A DNA stretch of 64,000 nt, from positions 434,001 to 498,000 of the forward strand of contig NZ_VORS01000001.1 of NCBI RefSeq assembly GCF_007997075.1. The letters are read 5' to 3'. Below are positions 26,149 to 34,589 of this stretch, in pieces. The translations under genes and the position numbers were made by a program. Under the pieces are notes generated by a model. It saw only the letters and a program-made list of their open reading frames with translations. It did no database searches and was not told the origin of the DNA. Each line of letters begins with the position of its first letter. Position 1 is the first letter of the stretch. Origin of the DNA: Polaribacter sp. IC073. Its GTDB lineage: Bacteria; Bacteroidota; Bacteroidia; Flavobacteriales; Flavobacteriaceae.

Positions 26149-26487
26149 TTATTTTCTGAATAATTTTTGAAAGAACGTTTTTGTTTTTTTAGTTGCTTCT
26201 TCAATTTCTTCTTTTGGGTCTTCTGCAAATTCAGAAGCTTTTTTAGAAACATCATCAAACACTTCTTTAGCGTCTTCTGCATATTTGCTTAATTTTACTT
26301 TAGCTTTTTCTATATTTTCGTCAGAAAGATTTTCATTAATTTTTCCTTTAGCAATATCAAAGGCTTCTTTGGCTTCTTCTTTTAATTCTGCTGCTTGTTT
26401 TTTTAAACTTTCTAATGTTTTATTAGATTCTTTAGCACTGTTTTTTTTGATTTCTTTTGGCTTTAAACCATCTTTATTATCTATCAT
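26149..26487 (-). CDS. Charged amphipathic-helix protein, unknown function
   Basis: A 112-residue protein almost wholly helical and rich in Lys, Glu and Ala, with heptad-like repeats (SLKKQAAELKEEAKEAF, AKVKLSKYAEDAKEVF) and a basic aromatic tail FFQKLFRK. It resembles apolipoprotein- or YtxH-like stress proteins in composition. No signal peptide or membrane helix is present. It lies immediately upstream of the DoxX-like gene. The name is descriptive; composition-based similarity is weak evidence. Confidence 0.6.
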   Translation of the reverse strand: MIDNKDGLKPKEIKKNSAKESNKTLESLKKQAAELKEEAKEAFDIAKGKINENLSDENIEKAKVKLSKYAEDAKEVFDDVSKKASEFAEDPKEEIEEATKKTKTFFQKLFRK

Positions 26488-26607
26488 AAATATGTTTTTT
26501 TTTAAAAGTAGTCGTCTTTATTATTTTTATACGGAATTTGTAAACTTGCAAATCAGTAATTACATAAAAAGTGTAATTATTAACGTAGTAACCATATAAT
26601 CAATAGT

Positions 26608-27546
26608 TTATATGAATGCTAATCTAATTTTATTTACAATTGTTTGTGCTAATTTTTCTTTGCTTTCAACAGTCCAACCTGCTACATGAGGAGACAAAAT
26701 TACGTGTTCAGAATTGATTAAATATTGAAAAGCTTCTGGCATTTTATCCTCAGAAAATAGGTTTTCGAAAGAAGATTTTTCATATTCTAAAACATCTAAT
26801 CCTGCTCCTAAAATTTTGCCGGTTTTTAAAGCAGCAACTAAATCTTTTGTAGCTACAGAGGTTCCACGTGCTGTATTTAGCAACCAAAAATTCTTTTTAA
26901 AATTCTTGATAAAAGCAGTATTTATCATATTTTTCGTAAGATCGGTTTGTGGCGTGTGCAAACTTAAAACATCTGCTCTTTCTTGTAATTCTGTTAAAGA
27001 AACTTGTTCGCAATTTTCATCACCAACATTTTCTTTTAAATCATAACAAAGTACTTCCACATCAAAACCACGTAGTTTTTTAGCGAATGATTTTCCCATA
27101 TTTCCATACCCAATTAAACCAACCGTTTTTCCGTCGAGTTCAATTCCGCGATTTTCTTCACGCAGCCATTTCCCATTTCTAACTTCTTTATCGGCTTTAT
27201 TTAGTTTATTAAACAACGATAATAACATTCCTAAGCTATGCTCTCCAACGGCATTTCTATTTCCTTCAGGAGCTGCAATTAAACTAATTCCTTTGCTTTC
27301 TGCGTATGCACAATCTATGTTTTCTAAACCAGCGCCAACTCTACCAATAAATTTAAGGTTGGTTGCTTTGTTTAAAAAGTTTTTATCAATAGAAAACCGA
27401 CTTCTAATAAGAAAACCGTCATACATATGAATTTTAGCTTCAATTGCTGCTTTTGAAGATGTGTAATCTTCATCGTTTTGAAAACCTAAAGTATTTAGTT
27501 GATTTATTAATAATGGGTGATTTGAATCTAGGTGAAGAATTTTCAT
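26608..27546 (-). CDS. D-2-hydroxyacid dehydrogenase (SerA-like)
   Basis: An NAD-dependent dehydrogenase of the D-isomer-specific family, 312 residues. The Rossmann motif GLIGYGNMGKSFAKKL is at about 142-157. The catalytic trio is visible as the Arg in NTARGT, the Glu in GLDVLEYE and the His in SPHVAGWT. It is shorter than full PGDH and lacks ACT regulatory domains. In Bacteroidota such genes are often annotated as phosphoglycerate dehydrogenase, but serC is not adjacent, so the substrate is uncertain. A palindromic repeat separates it from panB. Confidence 0.85.
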   Translation of the reverse strand: MKILHLDSNHPLLINQLNTLGFQNDEDYTSSKAAIEAKIHMYDGFLIRSRFSIDKNFLNKATNLKFIGRVGAGLENIDCAYAESKGISLIAAPEGNRNAVGEHSLGMLLSLFNKLNKADKEVRNGKWLREENRGIELDGKTVGLIGYGNMGKSFAKKLRGFDVEVLCYDLKENVGDENCEQVSLTELQERADVLSLHTPQTDLTKNMINTAFIKNFKKNFWLLNTARGTSVATKDLVAALKTGKILGAGLDVLEYEKSSFENLFSEDKMPEAFQYLINSEHVILSPHVAGWTVESKEKLAQTIVNKIRLAFI

Positions 27547-27598
27547 TTGTTATTATTTTTTGACCAAATAGAAACATAGTCAATATAATTTTTTATTT

Positions 27599-27664
27599 CC
27601 GCAGATTTCACAGATGCGCGCAGATTTCTTTTGCCTTTTCTGCATTTATCTTTGAAATCTGTGG
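27599..27664. repeat. Imperfect palindromic intergenic repeat
   Basis: Arms at 27599-27615 and 27648-27664 are complementary with two mismatches and contain the GCAGATTTCACAGAT-type wording that recurs in flavobacterial genomes. It fills the gap between panB and the dehydrogenase gene, like a REP element. Confidence 0.55.
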
Positions 27665-27686
27665 GCTATTAAGTGAGTATCTAATT

Positions 27687-28505
27687 CTAATACTGCTCTT
27701 TATCACTAGGGAAATCTCCACTTTTCACATCAGAAATATAGTTTTCGAAAGCGCCAGTCATGTCTTTATACAAATCTAAATAACGTCTTAAAAAACGCGG
27801 ATGAAACTCATGCGTCATTCCAATCATGTCATGGGTAACTAAAACCTGACCATCAACACCGTTACCAGCACCAATTCCAATTACAGGAATCGAGATTGCT
27901 TCTGCTACTTTTTGAGCTAATTTTGCAGGCACTTTTTCTAAAACAACAGCAAAACAACCAATTCTTTCTAGCATTAAAGCATCTTCCATCAATTGATCTG
28001 CTTCTTCCTCTTCTTTCGCTCTAACGGTATAGGTTCCGAATTTATAAATCGATTGAGGAGTTAAACCCAAATGCCCCATTACAGGAATTCCGGCGTTTAA
28101 AATTCGTTTGATAGACTCTTTAACTTCCTTACCACCTTCTAATTTTATGGAATGCCCGCCAGATTCTTTCATAATTCTAATTGCAGAACGCAACGCTTCT
28201 TTAGGGTCCGATTGATAACTACCAAATGGTAAATCTACCACCACCAGACAGCGTTCTATTGCTCTAACCACAGAGCTTGCATGATAAATCATTTGATCTA
28301 AAGTAATTGGCAATGTAGTCTCATGACCCGCCATTACATTTGAAGCAGAATCGCCTACAAGTAAAACATCAATTCCAGAACTGTCTAAAATTTTTGCCAT
28401 CGTATAATCATAAGCAGTTAACATAGAGATTTTCTCTCCGTTTGCTTTCATATCTACCAAAGATTTTACGGTAACACGTTTATATTGCTTTTTAGCTACA
28501 GACAT
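27687..28505 (-). CDS. panB: 3-methyl-2-oxobutanoate hydroxymethyltransferase
   Basis: The first committed enzyme of pantothenate synthesis, transferring a hydroxymethyl group from methylene-tetrahydrofolate to ketoisovalerate. The 272 residues carry [39 protein letters not shown] (magnesium ligands Asp and following), [11 protein letters not shown] and [14 protein letters not shown] with its metal and substrate contacts. The length and start at [10 protein letters not shown] are standard. No panC or panD is adjacent. Confidence 0.95.
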   Translation of the reverse strand: MSVAKKQYKRVTVKSLVDMKANGEKISMLTAYDYTMAKILDSSGIDVLLVGDSASNVMAGHETTLPITLDQMIYHASSVVRAIERCLVVVDLPFGSYQSDPKEALRSAIRIMKESGGHSIKLEGGKEVKESIKRILNAGIPVMGHLGLTPQSIYKFGTYTVRAKEEEEADQLMEDALMLERIGCFAVVLEKVPAKLAQKVAEAISIPVIGIGAGNGVDGQVLVTHDMIGMTHEFHPRFLRRYLDLYKDMTGAFENYISDVKSGDFPSDKEQY

Positions 28506-28710
28506 ATTTTTATCATTTTAATTGGCAGTAAAAGTAAGGAATATCAATAGATATTTAACAATTTATAGCCCCTTAAGACTTTTTTTTGATGTGAAAATTG
28601 ACTTAAATTATTTTTTAATTCTGAATCCTATCTACATTTTCTACACTATTTAGTTACAGTAAATAAGAAGAAGTGAGCATTGTAAGATTAATAATGAAAA
28701 AAAATAACGT

Positions 28711-28718
28711 TACATTTG
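28711..28718 (+). promoter_or_regulatory. -7 element upstream of second ECF sigma gene
   Basis: TACATTTG is a perfect TAnnTTTG match 16 bases before the ATG. A -33 TTG at the usual distance is not evident. Confidence 0.4.
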
Positions 28719-28734
28719 ATACTTTATTTAACTA

Positions 28735-29301
28735 ATGGCAGAAGAAAAACACACTTTAAACCCTAATAAATGGATTGATAGTTATGCAGACTATTTGTAT
28801 AATTATTCAATTTCTCGAGTAAATAATAGCGATTTAGCTAAAGACCTTGTACAAGAGACTTTTTTTGCAGGATTAAAATCTGCCAAGAATTTTCAAGGAA
28901 AAGCCTCTGAAAGAACTTGGTTGGTTTCTATTTTAAAAAGAAAAATTATAGATCATTATAGAAAAATAAATTCTAATAAAGGGAAAGCCGAAGTTAGAAT
29001 GAATTTTTATAGTGATGGCGAAAATGAAGGGGATTGGTTAGAAGAACGCGTGCCTCAAAATTGGGACAATACTTCGGATAAAAAGATAGAAAACGAAGAA
29101 TTGAGAAATCAATTAGAAGCTTGTATTGATAAATTACCAGAAAAATATGCCATGGTTTTTAGAATGAAAACGGTACAAGAATTTGAAACTGAAGAAATTT
29201 GTAAGGAGTTAGGTATTACTTCGTCAAATTTATGGGTTATTATTCATAGAGCTAGAACTCAGTTAAGAAAGTGTATGGAAGATAACTGGTTTAATAATTA
29301 A
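28735..29301 (+). CDS. ECF sigma factor with zinc anti-sigma partner
   Basis: A 188-residue sigma-70 family protein. Region 2 has SDLAKDLVQETFFAGLKSAKNFQGKASERTWLVSILK; region 4 has LPEKYAMVFRMKTVQEFETEEICKELGITSSNLWVIIHRAR, the helix-turn-helix. A spacer of about 40 residues between them contains DWLEERVPQNWDN, typical of the RpoE-like group found with short zinc-binding partners in Flavobacteriia. The next gene begins three bases after its stop, and that partner carries a ZAS motif, so the two form a sigma/anti-sigma pair. Confidence 0.92.
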   Translation: MAEEKHTLNPNKWIDSYADYLYNYSISRVNNSDLAKDLVQETFFAGLKSAKNFQGKASERTWLVSILKRKIIDHYRKINSNKGKAEVRMNFYSDGENEGDWLEERVPQNWDNTSDKKIENEELRNQLEACIDKLPEKYAMVFRMKTVQEFETEEICKELGITSSNLWVIIHRARTQLRKCMEDNWFNN

Positions 29302-29304
29302 GAG

Positions 29305-29565
29305 ATGTTTAAAAGTTTAAAAATAACGTGCGACGAGGCCACAACCATTTGTGATAAAAATCAATATGGTGCAGCAACTATAGTAGAATTAATAAAGTTA
29401 AATATTCATCTTATTAGGTGTAAAATTTGCACTTTATACACCAAACAAAACATAACGTTAACTAACTTTTATAAGGTTTTTTCTAAAAGTTGTAAAGAGG
29501 TGAAACACTGTTTAACTTCCGAAGAAAAAGAAGAATTAAAAAAAGCATTAGAACAAAATAAATAG
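29305..29565 (+). CDS. Putative zinc-binding anti-sigma factor (ZAS)
   Basis: An 86-residue soluble protein with Cys9, Cys16, His35, Cys39 and Cys42. HLIRCKIC is an exact His-x3-Cys-x2-Cys zinc anti-sigma motif, as in RsrA/ChrR-type regulators. CDEATTICDK before it is the usual lead of the zf-HC2 domain. No membrane helix is present, so release of the sigma factor would be by a cytoplasmic cue, perhaps redox or metal. It is transcribed with the ECF sigma gene and ends at a strong terminator. Confidence 0.75.
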   Translation: MFKSLKITCDEATTICDKNQYGAATIVELIKLNIHLIRCKICTLYTKQNITLTNFYKVFSKSCKEVKHCLTSEEKEELKKALEQNK

Positions 29566-29582
29566 TAAATAAATACGCACAC

Positions 29583-29620
29583 AAAAAAACGGAACTTAAT
29601 AATTTAAGTTCCGTTTTTTT
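29583..29620 (+). terminator. Terminator of sigma/ZAS operon
   Basis: A 17-bp inverted repeat (arms 29583-29599 and 29604-29620, core ACGGAACTTAA) ends in seven T. Confidence 0.9.
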
Positions 29621-29680
29621 GTACTTTTGAAGTTGTCCTTTTAAGTGCAGTTGAAAGGTTTTCTTAATAACAATTTAATA

Positions 29681-29702
29681 TGGTCTCGACTGCGCTCGAC
29701 CA
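29681..29702. repeat. Short palindromic interspersed repeat
   Basis: The imperfect palindrome TGGTCTCGACTGCGCTCGAC plus CA lies just before the O-methyltransferase start. 'TCGACTGCGCTCGA' wording recurs between genes of many flavobacteria. Confidence 0.45.
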
Positions 29703-29711
29703 AACACAAGA

Positions 29712-30353
29712 ATGCACTTCCTTCCAGAAAAAATAGACAATTACGTTGTTGCCCATTCACAAGTAGAACCTCGTATTTTACAAGAATTAACTAAAGAAAC
29801 TTGGCAAAAAGTATTAAACCCTAGAATGTTAAGTGGTGCTTTTCAAGGACGAATTTTATCGATGATTTCCAAATTAATTCAACCTAAAAATATCTTAGAA
29901 ATTGGTACCTATACAGGGTATTCTGCGTTGTGTTTAGCAGAAGGATTAACATCCGAAGGAAAAATAATTACAATCGATAAAAATGAAGAATTAGAAACTC
30001 TTCAAAATAAGTACTTCGAAAAATCTGGATTTCGAAACCAAATAACGCAGCTTGTTGGTAATGCAATTGAAATAATACCAACTATTGATGCAAAATTCGA
30101 TTTGGTTTTTATTGATGCAGATAAGTCTAACTACATTAATTATTTTCATTTAATTATTGAGAAAATGAATCCTGGCGGAATTATTTTATCTGACAATGTA
30201 TTATGGAGCGGCAAAGTTGTAGAAGCATTAGACCCAAAAGATACGGATACTAAAGTACTTTTAGAATATAATAAATTGATGAATGAAGATGCTAGAATAG
30301 AAACAGTGCTGTTACCAATTAGAGATGGTTTAACAATTAGTAGAGTGAAATAA
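29712..30353 (+). CDS. Class I O-methyltransferase (COMT-like)
   Basis: A 213-residue SAM-dependent O-methyltransferase of the PF01596 catechol/caffeoyl-CoA type. ILEIGTYTGYSALCLAEGL is the SAM motif; FDLVFIDADKSNYINYF holds the metal-binding Asp, and GGIILSDNVLWSGKV the second. The C-terminus RDGLTISRVK is typical. It would use a divalent metal and a hydroxylated small molecule; the true substrate is unknown. It converges with the Tat subunit gene on the right. Confidence 0.88.
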   Translation: MHFLPEKIDNYVVAHSQVEPRILQELTKETWQKVLNPRMLSGAFQGRILSMISKLIQPKNILEIGTYTGYSALCLAEGLTSEGKIITIDKNEELETLQNKYFEKSGFRNQITQLVGNAIEIIPTIDAKFDLVFIDADKSNYINYFHLIIEKMNPGGIILSDNVLWSGKVVEALDPKDTDTKVLLEYNKLMNEDARIETVLLPIRDGLTISRVK

Positions 30354-30364
30354 ATAGAAAAAGA

Positions 30365-30646
30365 CTAAAACTGTCTTTTTATTGGTCCTGTAAAATGATC
30401 GATATTGTCTTTAACAGAATCTATTTCTTTGGTAATGTCTTTTGTGATGTCTGTATCAATATCAATTTTATCAGAACTGTCTTTTATTTCTCTTTTGATG
30501 TCATTTGTTGCATCTTTTACTTGACGTATTCCTTTTCCTAAACCTCTGGCTATTTCAGGAATTTTGTCCGCACCAAAAACCATGACCACTATTAACATGA
30601 TAACCATTATTTCTGGGCCGCTAATAAATAAGAAAGTTGTATTCAT
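30365..30646 (-). CDS. Twin-arginine translocase subunit TatA/B-type
   Basis: A 93-residue protein from the ATG at 30646. It has the membrane helix ISGPEIMVIMLIVVMVFGAD, then KIPEIARGLGKGIRQVKDATNDI, the conserved hinge and amphipathic helix, and a highly charged C-terminal tail. The FGAD-KIPE variant and the longer tail suggest a TatB-like role beside the 62-residue TatA at 15764. The longer upstream frame overlaps the PBP4-type gene's start and is rejected. No tatC is in the window. Confidence 0.82.
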   Translation of the reverse strand: MNTTFLFISGPEIMVIMLIVVMVFGADKIPEIARGLGKGIRQVKDATNDIKREIKDSSDKIDIDTDITKDITKEIDSVKDNIDHFTGPIKRQF

Positions 30647-30740
30647 TGTTGTACAAAGGTAAAAATTTATTAAAGATATAAAGATAAGAAAATAAATTAT
30701 TTGTAGTTTAGAAATCAGAAATAATTTAAAATGGTTTATC

Positions 30741-32006
30741 ATGTGTAAAAAACTACTCGGTTTTTTAGTTTTTATCTTTTTAATAACGAGTTGTAAATCG
30801 ACAAAGAGCTCTAGAAAACTTATTAAAAACGTAACTTCTTCTTTCTATAAAAATCAATTTACAGGAATTTATATCTATGATGTAGCCGCAGATAAAGTTG
30901 TTTATAATTACCAGGGAGAAAAGTACTTTACACCCGCAAGTAATGCGAAGATATTTACGCTTTTTGCAGGTTTAAAATTGTTACCAGACTCTATACCTGC
31001 GTTTAAATACGCAATTAATAAAGACACAATTATCATTAAAGGAATGGGAGATCCAACTTTTTTGCATCCTTTTTTTAAAGATAGTACTGCCTTAAAAATG
31101 ATAAAAAACTTTAAAAAGGTTCATTTAATTGTTGACAATATTTCTGATAAAAGATATGGTCCTGGTTGGGCTTGGGAAGATTTTGATAGTTATTTTAGTC
31201 CAGAAAAAAGTGCTTTTCCCATGTACGGAAATGTAGTTACCCTACACAATGAAAATGGTTTAAATGTTGCTCCTCAGTTTTTTAAGAAGGATTTAAAAAT
31301 TACAGAAAAAGGCTATGGAAGAGAAGAGCGGAGAAATAATTTTTATTTCAGCAAAAATAGAACACGTGAAACAGAAATTCCTATGATTATAGACTCTTTA
31401 TTAATTACAAATCTATGGAACGATATTGCACCTAATAAAGTTGCTATTATTAAAGAATCTAATATACATCCGGCAACAACGGCCTATAGCATTCCTAAAG
31501 ACTCTCTCTTTAAAAGAATGATGGAAGTAAGTGATAATTTTTTGGCAGAACAGATTTTAATTTTAGCATCCTCTACACTGTCAGACACTTTAAGCTCTTC
31601 TAAAGTGAGAAAACACATTTTAGAGAATCAACTAAAAGACTTGCAACAAAAACCACGTTGGGTAGATGGTTCTGGTTTAAGTAGGTACAATTTATTTTCG
31701 CCGATTTCTTTTGTTGAAGTATTAACGAAGTTGTACAAAGAAATTCCAGAAGAAAGGTTATTTCATTTTTTTCCTGTTGGTGGAGCGTCTGGTACGTTAA
31801 AAAACTGGTTTTCGGGAAACCCTACCCCCTATATTCATGCAAAATCTGGCACTCTAGGTAATAATTATAACCTAAGTGGTTATTTAATAACCAAGTCGGG
31901 AAAAGTCTTAATATTTAGTTTTATGAACAACCATTATTTACATGCTAACAATGCTGTAAAAGAAAAAATGCAAACTACGTTTGAGTGGTTAAGAGATACG
32001 TATTAG
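30741..32006 (+). CDS. D-Ala-D-Ala carboxypeptidase/endopeptidase, PBP4 type
   Basis: A 421-residue S13-family peptidoglycan hydrolase with a lipobox (LITSC, Cys18). The catalytic triad motifs are SNAK (Ser67-Lys70, within FTPASNAK), SDN (in MEVSDNFLAEQ) and KSG (HAKSGTLG, the KTG equivalent). It would cut D-Ala-D-Ala ends or D-Ala-mDAP crosslinks in the periplasm. It is a little shorter than E. coli PBP4. A start at ATG 30741 gives the full signal sequence. It has no clear operon partner. Confidence 0.88.
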   Translation: MCKKLLGFLVFIFLITSCKSTKSSRKLIKNVTSSFYKNQFTGIYIYDVAADKVVYNYQGEKYFTPASNAKIFTLFAGLKLLPDSIPAFKYAINKDTIIIKGMGDPTFLHPFFKDSTALKMIKNFKKVHLIVDNISDKRYGPGWAWEDFDSYFSPEKSAFPMYGNVVTLHNENGLNVAPQFFKKDLKITEKGYGREERRNNFYFSKNRTRETEIPMIIDSLLITNLWNDIAPNKVAIIKESNIHPATTAYSIPKDSLFKRMMEVSDNFLAEQILILASSTLSDTLSSSKVRKHILENQLKDLQQKPRWVDGSGLSRYNLFSPISFVEVLTKLYKEIPEERLFHFFPVGGASGTLKNWFSGNPTPYIHAKSGTLGNNYNLSGYLITKSGKVLIFSFMNNHYLHANNAVKEKMQTTFEWLRDTY

Positions 32007-32037
32007 TTATAAGTATATTTGTAAAAAATAATGAGTT

Positions 32038-32250
32038 ATGACACCTCTAATACTTTATTCTTACCAAATTATCCTCCTCTTAATTCTATTATTTTCTTTG
32101 GTTGTAACGGCTTTGTTTTTAGCTTCAAAAAATAAAAGCAATACTCGTTTTTTAATTTGGGGAGCAATTATTTTATGTGTCCCTTTTATTGGTGCATTAG
32201 CTTGTATTATTAATTATTATATTGGTAAAAAGGAAGTTAAAACGGTTTAG
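32038..32250 (+). CDS. Two-helix membrane protein (PLDc_N-like)
   Basis: A 70-residue protein with two membrane helices (about 7-28 and 38-62) and the pattern TRFLIWGAIILCVPFIGALACIINYYIG. The PFIG...YY wording fits the phospholipase-D nuclease N-terminal (PLDc_N) helical hairpin that occurs as a free-standing small protein. The function is unknown to me. It is the last ordinary gene before the lipoprotein cassette array; the array's left end begins about 10 bases past its stop. Confidence 0.65.
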   Translation: MTPLILYSYQIILLLILLFSLVVTALFLASKNKSNTRFLIWGAIILCVPFIGALACIINYYIGKKEVKTV

Positions 32251-32407
32251 CCTGCTGTTTTATTTATTAACTTTTTAAATAAATTTCTTTTAAATAACTT
32301 ATTAATTCTCATTTTTAATTCTTCTTTGTTTAAAATAAGATTTTTAAAATAGGAAAACGAATGTTATTTCAATACGCTTATAATTAGAGGTTTAAATTTT
32401 TTTCTAT

Positions 32408-32507
32408 CCCTGAAATCAGGGATACAAAACCCTGATTTCAGGGATACTAAATTTATACCATTTTCAGGGATTGACATGCACGTTTTTATGTTCTAAGTTT
32501 ACATAAA
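32408..32507 (+). promoter_or_regulatory. Leader of unit 1: double hairpin and promoter
   Basis: CCCTGAAATCAGGG and its exact complement CCCTGATTTCAGGG lie about 10 bases apart, each itself able to fold. A fifth half-site, TCAGGG, follows. TTG at 32471, a 20-base spacer and TAAGTTTA at 32494-32501 give a near-consensus Bacteroidota promoter 31 bases before the lipoprotein ATG. All three units keep this block. Confidence 0.65.
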
Positions 32508-32531
32508 AAATAATTGCTAAATTTATAATTT

Positions 32532-34028
32532 ATGAAAATGAGAAAAAACAAATCAACTAAACTTTTAAAAATTGGAATTCTATTCTTTGGAATAACACTA
32601 TTATGGAATTGTGAAAAAAATGAAGAAATTAATGACATCACTAATCAAACTTTAAGTAATGAATCTCCTTTTGAAACTATTACTTTTGAAAAAATTGTTG
32701 AAGAGAAAGAATTTAACGAAATAATAAAAGAATCTAATACTGAAAAATATTTCAATGAATCAATTAGTAAAAACCATTTTAAATCTTCAAATCAACCCGA
32801 ATCTTTTTATATAATAAAGGAAACAGTAAAAAAAGTTAAAATAGAAAATTACACTTCTTACACTTTCTTAATTAAAAGAGATCGTAAATCTAAAGGCAAA
32901 AACTCTTTTGAGAATTTAATTATAGAAAAAAGAAAAAATCAGATAATAGCTTTTATTATTGAATATCAACCTTCAGAAGAATATATTAAAAACATAGATT
33001 TACCATTTTCTGGTAAAATAAATATTAAAAAAGTAGATTATAAACCTTCTTATTTAGAAAGAGAACAAGATATAGATTGTATAAATATTACACTAGCTTC
33101 TCGCAGACAATGCAGTGAGCATGGAAGTTATGGTTATTATAATAGTAAATGTAGTAATTCTACAAAAAGTGAATATGTTTATACAAGCGTTCCAAGTTGT
33201 TTTAATGGAGGAGGAAGTGGATTTGGAGGTGATGATGAAGTCGATACATTTATAGCTCCAAGTGATTCGGGAGGAGGAAGTGATGGCTATAAAGATCCTG
33301 GATCATATACAGGAGTTAATCCTCCTTGTGGCGATATTGTTCATGGTTGTGATAAAATGCCGCACTTAAAACTTGCAAAAGAATTAGGAATTAATAATCA
33401 AAGCCAAATTAATTATTTAGAAGAAAACGAAGAGTTGGTAGATATTATCAATGATTTTCTTGATGAGAATAATAATTCTATTGAAGCTGAAAGTTTAGCT
33501 AAAGAAATAATATTAGCAGGATTAAATGGAAATTTAATTTCCGCTTTTCCTTTTGTAAAATATCCTCCAGGTAGTAATTATGGAACTTTATACCCAAAGC
33601 TTACGGAATATTTAAAAAACCAATTACCAACACTCAAAAATAATCAAGCCATAATTAATAAGATTGTTAAATATGGAGATTTACCTGCATCAGATGTAAG
33701 AGAACATTTAGAATGGGGAAAGGGTCCTACTATTGAAATTAAACAATTAGGTGGCAATAAATACGGTTTATTCAACGGTAATAGTCTAAATACTTTAAAC
33801 CTTGATATTGATTTAGTTAATGATTTAGAAAACACAACACCTAATACTAAATTAGCAAATGCTTTTTCGTTTTTAATAGGTGTTACAATACTTCATGAAT
33901 ATGTTCATTTGAGTGAATATACTGATGGTAGTTGGAACAGTCCAGAATCGGGAGAATTATTTGAAATAGATGCTTATGGACAATCTGTTTGGAGAAATAA
34001 TGCTTCAATCATTTTAAAAAGAAATTAA
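32532..34028 (+). CDS. Unit 1 lipoprotein with C-terminal zincin domain (intact)
   Basis: A 498-residue lipoprotein with lipobox LLWNC (Cys near 27) and an acidic patch after it. Residues 1-275 are almost identical to unit 2 (eight differences) and end in a Gly/Ser/Asp-rich linker and a Cys-containing segment closing HGCDK. The C-terminal 223 residues are unique: they end in HEYVH (455-459) with Glu478 in EIDAYG, a gluzincin-like metal site. Constant N-terminus plus variable toxin-like C-terminus, next to a small exported partner gene four bases apart in phase, fits a polymorphic toxin. The zincin resembles Tox-MPTase domains in my memory; this needs a profile search. It is the only undamaged large gene of the array. 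Confidence 0.7.
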   Translation: MKMRKNKSTKLLKIGILFFGITLLWNCEKNEEINDITNQTLSNESPFETITFEKIVEEKEFNEIIKESNTEKYFNESISKNHFKSSNQPESFYIIKETVKKVKIENYTSYTFLIKRDRKSKGKNSFENLIIEKRKNQIIAFIIEYQPSEEYIKNIDLPFSGKINIKKVDYKPSYLEREQDIDCINITLASRRQCSEHGSYGYYNSKCSNSTKSEYVYTSVPSCFNGGGSGFGGDDEVDTFIAPSDSGGGSDGYKDPGSYTGVNPPCGDIVHGCDKMPHLKLAKELGINNQSQINYLEENEELVDIINDFLDENNNSIEAESLAKEIILAGLNGNLISAFPFVKYPPGSNYGTLYPKLTEYLKNQLPTLKNNQAIINKIVKYGDLPASDVREHLEWGKGPTIEIKQLGGNKYGLFNGNSLNTLNLDIDLVNDLENTTPNTKLANAFSFLIGVTILHEYVHLSEYTDGSWNSPESGELFEIDAYGQSVWRNNASIILKRN

Positions 34029-34029
34029 T

Positions 34030-34464
34030 ATGAAATATATTCTTACTAAGAAATCTTTATTACTAATATTTGTTTTAGTTAGCATTAATAATTGTTTTTC
34101 TCAAAAAAATAAATGTGAATATCAAACAGAAATAATAAAAATCATCTTGACTGACATTCAATTTAAAAATTTAATAATTAATAAGAAGACTATTGAGATT
34201 GAGAATTCTTTTTGTTCAGGAAAGAAGGAGGAAATAACAATACAGAAAAAAAAAGAAAAAATTATTTTATCTTTTTTAAAAAATAAAATAAAATCAGATG
34301 ATAAAATTTCATTTCTTGAATACGAGGAAACGGAAAAAATTATTTATGCTAAATTATCTATTTTTCATAAAAATGCTGTTTTTTCTATATTACTCAAAAA
34401 ACATAATATTAATGGTTTGAAATTAATAAATAGTTGGATGGAATTTATTAAAAGAGAGAAATAA
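34030..34464 (+). CDS. Unit 1 small exported partner, possible immunity protein
   Basis: A 144-residue protein starting one base after the lipoprotein stop. The N-terminus MKYILTKKSLLLIFVLVSIN is a signal sequence, with cleavage probably near CFSQ. The mature part is Lys/Ile/Glu-rich without known motifs. It is not similar to the partners of units 2 and 3, just as the toxin-like domain of unit 1 differs from theirs; that is the expected behaviour of cognate immunity proteins. The function is inferred from position only. Confidence 0.55.
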   Translation: MKYILTKKSLLLIFVLVSINNCFSQKNKCEYQTEIIKIILTDIQFKNLIINKKTIEIENSFCSGKKEEITIQKKKEKIILSFLKNKIKSDDKISFLEYEETEKIIYAKLSIFHKNAVFSILLKKHNINGLKLINSWMEFIKREK

Positions 34465-34531
34465 ATACAAACCACAACCAGGTATATAAAAAATAGCAGT
34501 TAAGTGCAAACTATTCGGTTTGTGCTTTTTT
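34465..34531 (+). terminator. Unit 1 conserved 3' element with hairpin
   Basis: A block reading ACAAACCACAAC, then GGTATATAAAAAATAGCAGT, then GTGCAAAC with partner GTTTGTGC and a T run. It recurs at 37121-37186 and 40021-40087, always right after the partner gene. The hairpin has two G-U pairs and should terminate transcription. Confidence 0.65.
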
Positions 34532-34589
34532 TATTTATAAACTGAATGAAAAAGCTAATTTACTCTGCTACTTTCCATATAGCCGAACG

